From: Gonatopus flavifemur
Taxonomy: Eukaryota > Arthropoda > Insecta > Hymenoptera > Dryinidae
Assembly (NCBI GenBank): GCA_018340375.1
Contig: JAFFJZ010000010.1
Location: forward strand, 13,268,001 to 13,332,000
DNA length: 64,000 nucleotides
Direction of reading: 5' to 3'
The notes under the pieces are model-generated. The model did not search any database. It worked only from the letters and a program-made list of their open reading frames with translations, and was not told the DNA's origin. The translations under genes were made by a program, and so were the position numbers. Below, in pieces: positions 53,508 to 64,000 of the stretch; positions within the stretch are counted from its first letter, which is position 1, and every line of letters begins with the position of its first letter.

Positions 53508-55420
53508 AGTGGCAGTTTATATGGGCAGAGTTGTAGAACCTCCTGATTCATCAAGTGATTTCTTGATTCCCGTCCTTGTTTCCCGAAGTAACAATTTCAA
53601 GCTGAATTTCAACGGATTGTTAATTAATCCAACGAAATTTACTTTTTTTTTGTTTCATTGATAAGTAACTCGTTCTCCCCCACAGAAATATAAAAATTTT
53701 AAGGTTATTCCTATCAAAGGCTGATTGATAATTATTTCTTGATAGATCTCTCTGAGTTGTCCACTCTTTCAGTCACTTGCCATTTTGAGCGCTGAATGGC
53801 GAGCTGAGATTTGGGTTCTCAAATGGAGGACGTAACGAGCAGTATTTGACATATTGAATGGCGAGCGGCGCGAGCATCTTCGAATTCAAAAAATGTGAGT
53901 CAAGCGAGTATCATTTGGGGCAAATCAATGGTGAGCGAAGCTAGCGTCCACAAATTTGAACAGTGCGAGAGAAACGACACTGTTAGAAAAATCTACCTGG
54001 AACTGCATAAGAATATTATGAATTTTTTTTTAAATAAACGGTTCATTCAACTTCATAATGAAATATTCAATGCAATAATATCATTCTCAATATTAGGAAT
54101 TTTTTTTCTCAATGCTGAGAATTTTCTTCTCAATTTCAATAGCGTATTTATGAAATTTGATAAACAGTTCTTGCATTTCAGAAAGGAATTTTGAAATTTC
54201 ATTCAATTTTTGAAATTAATCTCAAGAATTATTATTAAATCCAATATGGAAATATGATATTTTATAAAGAATTTTGTATTGAATTCGTATTCGAAGCCTC
54301 CTTCGATTAATCGAAAGAGTATTGCAGTAATCACATGGACAAAGTGGGTTTATTAATACCGAGAAAACGGTTGTCAATTCACGTTTGGTATAAAATAAGA
54401 ATAGACCGATGAGAACGGTTGAATTTCATTAGCCTCGGTAGAGCCTCGATGGTTTCGACTCGATAATATCCTACAACTCCAATTTTACGTAAATTTTTCA
54501 TCTCGTCTCGTTTTTAAGAACCTATAAGACATTAATGAAATCGCATCAACAGATTTTTTCGGAATATTGAGCTGTCGAGACATTGAAGCTGCACCAACCT
54601 TATTATAAAAATTCAGAATATTCAGATCTTTTTATCTTTTAGACATTGAGCTACCGATTTTTCAGTGCATTCCCCGACTTCTCGATAACATATCCTCCTA
54701 TTTGGATGTTTCTAGTAGCTAGAAAAAAGGGCAGAAATGAAAATAAAAAAAGTCGAGTTGGTTGAACTCACGGTGAAAAAATTTCAATCAAATTGAAAAT
54801 GATACCTCAAACGATGAAATCGAATACAAGCGATTCTACCAGGTATCTGCAGATTCGTATATTTGTTTGAGATTTTAAACGTCACCTCGACGTATTTTTT
54901 AATGATGTAACAATGAATTCATTAAACATTAATCATCGACGATGTATCTCCTTTACGATCGTCAGTTTGTTTTTATGGATTAAACAAACAAACCTCTTTC
55001 AAAAATATTTCTCAAATACACACCAGAATGATAAACTTCTCTTTGAAGTAATAATTTAGCACGAATACACGCGCTCATTCAAATAAAATAATGAAAACCA
55101 AATGATTAGGCAAATTATTGATTTCCACACTTTTGAATGTTGAAACTTATTTATTATATTTGATGCATTTGATTACTTATTTATGCAGCGATGCTTTATT
55201 TAAAAGTAACTTTCAGATATCACGATCGCAGCTGAGCTGGCGCTGAGAATGCCCCTTATATACCCTGCATGATCTTGACTTATTAACTTTTATTTCTACA
55301 TGATTGGATTTTGACACATAATTTTATGATCGAATAGCTCACAATAATCTCCTGAGCAGTTTGATCATAAAATTTCTTGAAAATATATAATATTTTCTGA
55401 ATAAAATTTTTTTATATCCA
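53508..55420. other. Unassigned AT-rich DNA
   Basis: Around 53790-53960 the words GGCGAGC, GCGAGC and GAGCGAAGC repeat loosely. Otherwise I see no gene, RNA or bounded element. Confidence 0.4.
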
Positions 55421-56045
55421 CCCGTGAAAAAATCGTCCACGCGTGATCAGGCCTCATTCATCAGGCGTGCTCAGGCGCGACCAGGCCTCAATTTTGTACC
55501 TACGTGATCAGGACTAATCACGCCCAATCACGCCCAATCGCGCTTGATTATGCTTCATTATGAATAAAGAATTCAGGATTAATTAGCTATTTGTGAGGAA
55601 TAAAACTGTAACAATTTGATAAAAGACTAATTTATTGTCAATCATTTTTACTTATTGTGCTTATGTAGTTTCCAGTTCTCAGGCATGATCAGGCGTACGC
55701 GAATGTGTTCGGGGCTGACTTGGCCTGATAAAACATGTGCATTCGTGACAAAAAAATCAACATAGCGTCATTTTGTATGGATCCTTCTCATTTGGTACAA
55801 TTTTGTATGATCATGGGCGAAAATGGTTTGTCTGGCATAATCGAACGCGGTCAAGCTCAATCACGGGCTTCTACGTGAGTACAAAATTGAAGCCTTCTCA
55901 GTCATGACGAAGCTGAAAAATGAACCATGAGGCGTAGTCAGGCCCAATTGCGTGCGATCAGAGTTGAGTACGAATAATTTCGCCAAAAAATGTCCATGAT
56001 CAGGCGTGAACACGCCTAATCACACCTGAACGATTTTTTCACGGG
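55421..56045. repeat. MITE, CCCGTGAAAAAATCG ends, GGCGTGATCA word, copy 2 (inverted)
   Basis: Left CCCGTGAAAAAATCGT and right CGATTTTTTCACGGG are a near-perfect inverted pair, better kept than in copy 1 at 47807-48448. The interior has CGTGATCAGGCCT, ATCACGCCCAATCACGCCC, GGCATGATCAGGCGT and complements. Relative to copy 1 it lies in the opposite orientation. Confidence 0.8.
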
Positions 56046-56935
56046 TATATGTACCATATCACGATTCACAATGTATGATTTCTCATATTGCTTCATAGAA
56101 TACTGTTTCTTTTTGACAATTTCTTAGGTGTTATAACATCATAAATGGATGATTGTCGTAATTTTAGTATTCTGTACCATTACAAAATGGCACGTCTAAC
56201 ATCATTCAAAAAGCTTTCTAAGAAATCACATTGACTAATGCAACATTCCTATACCGTTTTAATAGGAATGAGATACATAAACTACAAGAAATTCCATGAT
56301 AGCAATTAGTGTATACGTTACTAACTTTTGGATATATTACAGCGAGGAAGCTCTGAAGTGTAAAGGCTTTATTGCCTAACCTTCGATACAAAATGGGCGG
56401 ACGTGATTTAGCACAGGGAGGAACAGCAAAGCCATGTACTGAAAGGAAAGATAATGCAGTTAACTCTATCAGAAGGTTGGATACAGCGAGACGAATGGAA
56501 CGACTAAGTGAATCACATATGTAATTGATTTTATTCCAAGTATTAGGAATACTGGTACGTATAGGTGACTCGATCCATCCATTCGTTTCGCTTGTCTCAG
56601 CTCCTAGCGGAATTTGAGGTACCACTTCCTTTCTCATTGTGTGAATGAGGCGAAGAATGCTCGAGTTTCTTGCACCGTGAAATGTGAGAGTGAAAAGACT
56701 TTATCGAACCTGTGATCCTGGGATGGACCAAAGAAACATTCCTTTCCATTGCCAAGTTTGCGGATTCTTGAAAAATTGTTGAATTCAATGAAAGTGGAGT
56801 AGGTTCATCACCATGATCAGGAATTTCATCTTCACATGTGATTGTGAAGATTTATGATTTTGGAAATCGTATTATAGAGTTAATACAAGCTAATCACTTT
56901 TCATCAAAACTTGCCGTTTAGAAATTTCCAATGAA
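56046..56935. other. Unassigned DNA with one ATG-led minus-strand frame
   Basis: 56218-56637 on the minus strand is an ATG-led open frame of 139 codons with no motif I recognise and no clear promoter or poly(A) context. Composition is slightly richer in GC than nearby DNA. It could be an exon or chance; I do not call it a gene. Confidence 0.35.
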
Positions 56936-57084
56936 CACTGAAAAAAATGGTATGGCTCTTATTATTACCAATTGCTATTATAGCGACGCGTTCGGCTGTA
57001 GGAGCTATACTGGCATCCTTATACCTCCTGACAGCAAGAACACATAAATAGTAGAGCTGTGAGAGCCATACCTTTTTTTCAGTG
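56936..57084. repeat. MITE, ACACTGAAAAAAATGG ends
   Basis: CACTGAAAAAAATGGTATGG and CTCT on the left oppose AGAGCCATACCTTTTTTTCAGTG on the right; about 149 bp. The inner GGAGCTATA and GAGCTGTGAG are less regular. No other copy seen. Confidence 0.75.
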
Positions 57085-60000
57085 AAGTGGAAGCTGTCGG
57101 CCGTAACCATGGGAACCAATTATTCTAACTTTTGATTAACAGTTGCTAAAACTTGATTTGCGCTAAGAAGCGATTGAATGGCATTCCCTTAAACGTTTCA
57201 GATGCTCATCGGCCGCCAGCCTAACGGCTGGCAGTTTCAACTTCATAGATTTCTACCACCCCGATTACATCTTTCCACTCATGTCCAACATTTAAAATTT
57301 CCACAATGTGGCACACAGAAACGTTCGTAGCGCATTCATGTTAAAGGTTAGATTTCAATTTTCGAAACATCCCTGTTATTTTCATTGCGTGTTGAATCTC
57401 ATGTTTCAAAATTGACAATTTTGACAAATGACTGGGATTCGTTATAAACTGCACGTCCAGCCAAAGGAAAAACTTTCTCATTCATGTCCCGTTTTCAATC
57501 CCAGAGCTCTATCCTTTGAAAACCGACTTTGAAACCACAAAAGTATCCATCCATGTGGAAACAATCTATATGAATGATGCGTGACATAGTACATACAAAT
57601 TTTATTATGCACATGATATTCTGATATTGAACATTTCACAGAAAAACCTGTGAGTGCAACGGCGAATCGTTGTGTAATTGACTGTAAACTGATATGGAAT
57701 ATAAAAGTATCGAAAAATTGTTGAGAAAGCATAAAAATATCACCTTCTGTATTCTCCGTTCACGTTTCGCTTTACGTTCTGCTGAATCATTGTGTGAATT
57801 TTGTATCAAAGCTGACCCAATTTTGTTATCAAATTGAATGAAATACTTAAATTCTAAAAAGTAATGAAAGTTTACAATAATAATTGATACCGTGGATGCA
57901 AGATCGATCATTGTGCAAAGTAACTTTGCAGCGAAGATTGAAAGAGGAGAATCATCAACTTGCAGAATACGTTCAACATTACTGAATCTTCATGCATTTC
58001 CAATCTCATGGAAATTGATGAACGAGGTTTCCTGTATTCTTCTTTTCTTACTTCACATCGCCTGGGAATAGAATACGGATTGATCACGTAACAGATTTTT
58101 GTATACAAACTGAATCTCGGAATAATCGATTTCTTTGTTTTGAATAACACAGAAGATATTCGAATGGATGAGAATTGATCTTGGGAACGAAGAAAGAATA
58201 CTTTATTTCAACAAATGAACAATGTTGTTCTTCAGAATTTGAATATCCATCTCTCGGCATTCAGTTCATGAATTGTAATAACTCAAATGAATACAAAATA
58301 AAATTGAACCTTACAACTGTATTCAATTGTAATCATATCAGTTTCTCAACCGGTTTGATCATTGATCGAAGTGCATTATATGCAATATTACATCATTAAT
58401 ACAAACATATGTGGGACACATTCTCCTGATTGGATCGAAGGAACTTCGTAATTCATCATCATTACTGAAGCACAAAGTGCGTCTTCGTCTCATATTCAGA
58501 ATCAGCAATTTGTTGGATTAATAGATCCGTAGAGATTGAAGAAGATAGTTGATACGAAGAGCGAGAACAAACTACATGGATGAGAAAAAAGGAAGTACCC
58601 TCGCTCTCTTCCTCTTCTCGCTCATGCATAATACATGTCGTGTGCAGTAATATGTCGCCCTTCGCTCTTCTTGTTTTATTAATCTTTTCTACCACCCTTT
58701 CCCTTCCCTCTTCCCGTTCTCCTTTTCGCTTAAGGGTGTTCCAAGACTATAGTAGCTTTCCTCTCCATTTTTCTTTCGCTAAACGACAAAGTAGCTGCGG
58801 AGACGTAAGGTATAGTCTTTTCATTCGTTTACATTTAATTTTTCTGTCTCTTTTGACCTTGAAAAATATTCCACCCTACAAACTCCACATGGAATTTCTT
58901 AAATACAACCCTGAAATTATAAATTGAAAGCTCTTGTGAATTCTTCGCACTCACAGATGTGATTTTGTTACATGAAATTCAATCCATGGTGAAAAGGAAG
59001 TCGAGTTTGTGACTCTTTTTCATCCCTAAATTGGATTTCATTCTACCGAGATTGACTCTCTGTATAATTAACCGTACAAAAAGAGAATTTCTAATGATAC
59101 TTGAATTAAAATTGGAAATTTTCATCAGCTCATTGAGAGAAGTACGGAGTTTCTCGATCATTAGATTTGTCTCCTCATTTTGCATTCATTAATACGATAT
59201 CGACATTTGTTTTGTTGGGAAATCGATGTGGTTATTTTCATTCTACTGCATCTATTCAAACATCTGCTGAATCAAATTTGTTATATTCATTGGAATTATT
59301 TAAACCAGACTTGCGTGCAATGCTAAACCACTCGATAGAATCCACCATATTCAATAGAAATAACATGAGTCGAACGGAGAGTTTGTTCAGGGAAAAATGC
59401 TATCACAAAATATTCGTGAACAAATAAAAACGTGATAATATCGAATTCGGATGAATTCAATCTATCTCATTGCGATGACCAATATTTTTTCCATGGATAG
59501 ATGGCTCATCGATTCTGGGGAAGAGTTATTGGAAGAATATGTCAAAACGAATGGAATTATGTAACCAATATGAGTGGCATCGCTGGCAAAACTTTTCCGC
59601 CTTTTGCTTCCCTTTCTTCGAAATCCTATACACAAGTGAGTAAAATTTATGGCAAATTGTTTTAACCGCTGGGCCTGGTACACCACCTGGTGCATGGAAT
59701 ATAAAAGAAATACCAACCCTACGGAGGTAGGTACCTCGACAGATTTTGCAAAAGCGCGTGTCTTCTTATTCCTATGCTTCAACGTGAACAAAGGGAAAGA
59801 GAAAAAAGGGGACTTTGTTTCACTTTATTACAAGGCTTAAATGCGGAGTTTCCTGAATATTAACTTTGAAAGGAGTGTCAGGTGAGGAACTATTTTGTGA
59901 AAAATCTCATAAACTTGTAGGTGAAGGAGAGAAGATTTATCCGTATGCGAATAATAAAATATGATCAAATAAGTTCACTATTCAATTCAAGTGAAGTGAT

Positions 60001-62060
60001 TATGAATCTGATCAAATTTGTGTATATACGAATCATATAAACTCTGTATATACAGATTTCATCCTACATGAACGAATGAAGTTTTTGATTTAATTTTTCA
60101 CTCATCGGCCATGTGAATGAGAACTAGATCGAAAATGAATGTGTTTCAATTTGCATGAAATTTGTAATTCAAATCTCTTCTTAGAGTTTATCTCAGTTGC
60201 CCGTCGTCATAGTCATGCGATTTATGTACAATCTAGAACACAGAATGAACAATTTGTATGAGACTGTTTTTTGAAACTCGATTGCACATGTCGTACTTCT
60301 GAATACGTCAACGTGAGTTTGGGAGAAGAATTTAAATTATGTTTCAGATACAAGTAATTGCGTCCAAAAAGAACAAATATTTCCAATTGTTGTTTGGGCG
60401 AAGGCAACCTCACGTTCTGCCACTTCATTATAAACCTCACGTTGAGTTTCGTACCTAGGAACTTCTTCGAAATAAAAAGCGGAGAAAAAATACTGAAAGA
60501 AAAAGGAAAGAAAGAAGCCAAACTAAAGTTACCTACTGTACGAGAGAACCTTGGAGTTGAACGTGAAGGAGCGGAAAATGAGAACACGAGAAAGAAGATT
60601 ATACACGTAGAATATCGTGCACCGTGTTGTTGCTGTAATTTCAGGATATTAAAGTTCGAGCTTATATTCGTGGATCGGAACAACACAAGTTGCTATATTT
60701 CATTGTATTCAAAGCAAGAGTATAGTCTTGCAGTTGAAATAATTCATCTTGTTTTCAACTGTGGAGAGTCGCATCGTACTCTTTTCCGAGAGAGGTTATA
60801 ATTTTGTAATAAGTGGAATGATTTTCAACGTAACACGTGATAGAAGGTATTATTCTGGGGGATCAATAGTTGTTCTGATTCAGGGATCCATACAATCTTG
60901 ATTTCTCTTGAATGATATTACAACCAATTGATGGAGATTTCGCAATATTCCTATATTTCATGCTTCTGCCAGGAATTCACAAGGGTTTTGAGGAATTTTT
61001 ATTCGCTGAGGGGAAGTATTCAAGAGAGACGGAAAATTCATGGATTCATATTTATAAAATTAATATCGCACCGCGAGAACAAGATTTCGATACTCATTGA
61101 AGGATTATTTTTATAGGTTGAACTAACATGTTATCTGCAGATTTTGTTGTTCCCAGAGAATCCTAAGTATCAAAATTTTTGTTTGCAACAACTCTCAAGA
61201 GAGAGAGAGAGAGAGAGAGGGAGGGGGAAATGTTTTAGTGATGGAAATGCCAAACAGCATCACTAAGATCGTCTCGTGTCATTTCAGCGTGTATCCCTCC
61301 AACAACTCTGTGGCATAATAATTACCCTCTAACAATATTGAAATGATCTCTCTCAAGTAACTCGTCAGAAGAAGACGTTTCGTTATTCTTATTCAATATA
61401 TTCATTGACCATGATCAAATCATTCCCCAAGAGAACGCAAACCTTCAGGAACATCTCTTGGATGTATTAGGAAGTTCATGAACGTCCAATGGATGTGCAC
61501 AGAAATTTATGCTCCACTGGGATCATATTGTGCAAAGAACTCTTCCTTGACGCAAATGTATTCACAAGAATAACGGGGGAGGCGAGAAACAAATGAACGT
61601 GGAGTACTAATGCAGTTTCAACATGAAAAAGCGCTCAACGTGAAAAGCTATTGTTTAGATCTAGCAACGCCGAATAGTAATGATCTCTTACTCAACGAAT
61701 TTTTACTGTAATAATAGTTACTGTACTCGGATGATATAGAGAAGAGAGGAGATCGATTGCATAGGATGATAACGAAGCATTTGGATCTTTTAAATCGGAA
61801 GTCCCATATCGCAGGGTGTGTTATTCTTCATAACATAATCGAATCACAATTATATAAACACTGTGGAGGAGAAAAGCATTTGGACCTTTTCTATTACTTT
61901 GTAAGATTCCAAATAGCGATTGAGTGAAAAATGATAGAGAAGATTCAGAAGTTGATCCTTGTGTGAATACCTTCATCATAGGGGTGGGCGATATCGATAT
62001 TAGCGGTATTTTTGTACAGAATGTATATCACGTCCCTCTTAGAATTCTATAACAGTTTAT
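57085..62060. other. Longest repeat-poor stretch of the window
   Basis: About 5 kb without an inverted-repeat element or a supported gene. Open frames at 58580-58927, 59649-59840 and 60358-60801 mostly have competing frames on the other strand and no known motif. A (GA)n microsatellite lies at about 61197-61220. It may be intron or intergenic DNA of the host. Confidence 0.45.
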
Positions 62061-62089
62061 AAAAACTCTGTTTCAAAAAATCTCCCTGG

Positions 62090-62572
62090 AAATTCCATGT
62101 TTCAGAGAAATTCAAAGAGGTTTAGGTAAATTCAGAAAAATTCAGCGTGATTCGGGGAGGTCCAGAAGAATTCAGAGACAGATGAATTGGGAAGAACTGG
62201 GAATTGACTTTTGAGGGAAATTCAAAAAAATTCAGGGACAAGTGGATTGAGGAAACTGATGGGCAGAAATTTGTGAGGTATTCAGTGAGTTTCAGAGAGA
62301 TTCGGAGTAGCTCATAAGAATTTAGAGACAAACGAATAGGAAAAAAAAACATGTGTTGAACTCTTCAGAAGAATTCAAAGGAATTCAGGAAAAGTCAGAG
62401 GAATTCTTGAAAATTTAGAGGAAAGTAAACTGAGTAAAATTTTTGTCAAAGATTTCCAAGGTGTGTCGGAAGTCTTAGAGAGATTCAGGAAAATGGAGAG
62501 GCAAGTGAATTGACAAAAATTGTGCGATTAACTTTTCAGGAGGATTTGGAGGAATTCAGAGAGTTAATTAAG
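62090..62572. repeat. Degenerate word array (TTCAGAGAAATTCA), inverted relative to 41.3-42.0 kb
   Basis: Variants of ATTCAGAGAGATTCAG, AATTCAGAGA and AATTCAGGGA occur every 12-25 bp. This is the reverse complement of the word in the 41270-42010 array. Further patches lie at 63100-63280 (GAATTT/CTGAA sense) and 63410-63630 (TTCAGAGA sense). Confidence 0.7.
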
Positions 62573-62574
62573 TA

Positions 62575-62847
62575 CACTGACAGAAAGACGACCTGGTTGG
62601 AACATTCGTGCTCGCAATAACTTGAACTTTGATTCGATTTACCAGGAAGTGTGATTCCGATGTCCAGAAAAAGTGGTTGAAGCCAAAATTGACTACACAT
62701 TCTGGTTATCACACCGAGAAAACAATCTGGTTTTTCTAACCTAAAAAATGTAGTTGATTTTTGCTTCAACCACTTTTTTTGGACATCACAATCACATTTC
62801 CTGGTGAATCGGACCAGATTTCAAGTTATTGCGACCAATGTCAGTGT
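62575..62847. repeat. TA-flanked MITE, CACTGACAGAAAG ends
   Basis: CACTGACA at the left and TGTCAGTG at the right are inverted, flanked by TA. Arms then share TTGCGACC or its counterpart, CAATAACTTGAA, CACCAGGAA or ACCAGGAAGTG, ATGTCCA and AAAGTGGTTGAAGC. About 273 bp, non-coding. Confidence 0.75.
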
Positions 62848-62979
62848 ATGAGCTTTGATTCAAGATTTCAGAGGAAGTTGTTGAATTTCCAAATTGAAGA
62901 ATTTCCTCCAAATTTGCCTGAATCGCTCTAAAATTCTCTGGATTTCGTTCATTTCGAAGCTTTCTTTGACCTGACCAGC

Positions 62980-63089
62980 ATTTCAGATAACACAAAGCTC
63001 TCGAAGATAACATATTTGTCATCATCAAGACCAAGCAGCTCTGAAAGATCAAATATATGTTATCTTGAAAAGTTTTGTGCTATCTGGGA
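62980..63089. repeat. Short MITE, CCCAGATAGCACAAAAC end
   Basis: The right end, read inward, is CCCAGATAGCACAAAAC; the left end is the worn counterpart CAGATAACACAAAGCTC. Inner arms share AAGATAACATAT. 110 bp. The end matches the class seen at 40591-41153. Confidence 0.65.
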
Positions 63090-63687
63090 CTTCTCCTAAT
63101 TTCACACGATATCTTAGTTCCTTGAATTTTCATGGATTCCTCAAACTTCTATTCATTCAAATCCTGAAACTCATTCTCAATAAGTCTGCATTTCACTGAA
63201 TTTATCTGCACTTGAATTCTGGAATTCGCCTCTCATTTCTTCGAGTTTTTCAGAATATTCCTGGATTTTTGTGAATCCCTTGCAATTCAACTTGTTCACA
63301 ATTCAAACTCGATTTGAAATTATGAAAGTGTTTATATTCTATATTATATTAATATTCTATCAAAATATTTTTTATTTGAAATTCGAACGACAAATAAGTT
63401 GTTATTCAAATGTCAGAGGAATTTCCGATAAGAAAGTTTCCAGACAAATTCGGAGGGAACTTTGCAATATAAATTCAATGACTGTCAGAGGATTCAAATG
63501 GATTTAGAGGAATTTAGAAGAATTCAGAGAGCCACAGACAAATTCGGAAAAAACCTAAATGAAAAATTCTGATGAATTCATACAGATGCAGGGAAATTCA
63601 GGAGAGTTCAGAGAGATTCAAAAAAATTCACAGCAATAAAGAGGAAGTTTTCCAGTTTAAATGAGTAGAATCCTGAAGGATTCATTT

Positions 63688-64000
63688 CATTTCATTCCAT
63701 TACATGCTTTATTATGTCCTAGGGCTGAGCCCTCTGAGGACAATGTATAAATTGAAAGTAGAAATTAATATACAAGTAAGACAATGAGTTTCAAAAGTGT
63801 GAAACAATACAGAGCCATCATATAACATTTTTTCGTGAAAAGAGGAATAATAGACCAAGCAAATTAGATATCTATTATAACGGATAAAGTAATGTGAAGA
63901 ACGCTTGAAATAAACGTAAGAAAGGAAAGGTGAAATTTGGAAGTGGTTGAAATCTGGTCTCGTTATTCCGTAATTGAATAAAAAGAATCATTATTATTGA
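63688..64000 (-). mobile_element. Probable 3' tail of a non-LTR retrotransposon, running off the edge
   Basis: Read on the minus strand, a small stem (GTCCTCAGAGGGCTC and GAGCCCTAGGAC-like pairing) is followed by ATAATAAAGC and then a short pentamer tail of ATGAA/ATGGA units (63684-63705). A GTCC stem, AATAAAGC and a short microsatellite tail is the kind of 3' end found on insect CR1/Jockey-type elements, recognised from general knowledge rather than by alignment. The coding part would lie beyond position 64000. Confidence 0.5.

Noticed and set aside
56218..56637. ATG-led minus-strand frame of 139 codons
   Set aside because: It has a real ATG and slightly higher GC, but no recognised domain, promoter, splice site or poly(A) context. 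Left uncalled; RNA-seq would decide.
60222..60801. Overlapping long open frames on both strands (154 and 147 codons)
   Set aside because: Both strands are open over the same interval, and the plus-strand frame has no ATG at its beginning. No domain is recognisable in either.

Overview
The window looks like a repeat-dense, AT-rich stretch of an insect nuclear genome. The evidence is two intact mariner transposons, pogo-type transposase remains, many non-autonomous DNA elements with inverted ends, a probable non-LTR retrotransposon tail, and one compact animal-style gene (TATA box, Kozak-like ATG, AATAAA). A hymenopteran is my guess from general character only; nothing in the sequence fixes the order or species. 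There are no operons, ribosome-binding sites, rRNAs, phage genes or CRISPR arrays.

Only one host-like protein gene is supportable: a single-exon F-box gene (24031-24483, 150 aa). The other credible coding sequence belongs to transposons: two intact 349-aa mariner transposases (11650-12699 and 38587-39636, 10 differences), two defective copies of a second mariner family (29856-31446 rotted; 52047-52921 with the catalytic core deleted), a broken pogo/Tigger-like transposase ending in a PHD-like zinc finger (about 25870-27522), and a lone PHD-like finger of the same kind at about 21097-21253 on the minus strand.

Layout. 0-5.5 kb: mostly unassigned AT-rich DNA with one small hairpin element. 5.5-13 kb: a run of inverted-repeat elements, several nested (an 8-bp-TSD hAT-like insert in a palindrome; mariner copy 1 in the loop of another). 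13.5-19.4 kb: one long-armed element of about 5.9 kb carrying at least six other elements. 19.8-21.6 kb: a three-level nest with the lone zinc finger. 21.8-25 kb: a foldback element, a TTAA-flanked piggyBac-like MITE, and the F-box gene. 25.3-28.3 kb: a second foldback of the same family split by the pogo element. 29.9-31.4 kb: decayed mariner holding MITE A, which holds MITE B. 35.3-41.2 kb: a long-TIR element with MITE B, a second MITE A, mariner copy 2 inside a TTAA-type element, and a third MITE B. 41.2-48.4 kb: degenerate word arrays and more MITEs. 50.4-53.5 kb: two CAGTACTGG-word elements holding five inserts. 53.5-62 kb: mainly unassigned DNA with two MITEs. 62-64 kb: a second word array, two MITEs and a minus-strand retrotransposon tail at the edge.

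The most unusual pattern is not a gene. Many elements share only their terminal 10-15 bp (two end classes), while their interiors are unrelated and built from one short family-specific word repeated in both orientations (AGATCT 14 times in 344 bp is the clearest). Several later insertions lie at or near the dyad centre of an older palindrome. All boundaries were read by eye and should be taken as accurate to a few bases at best, or tens of bases where marked approximate.
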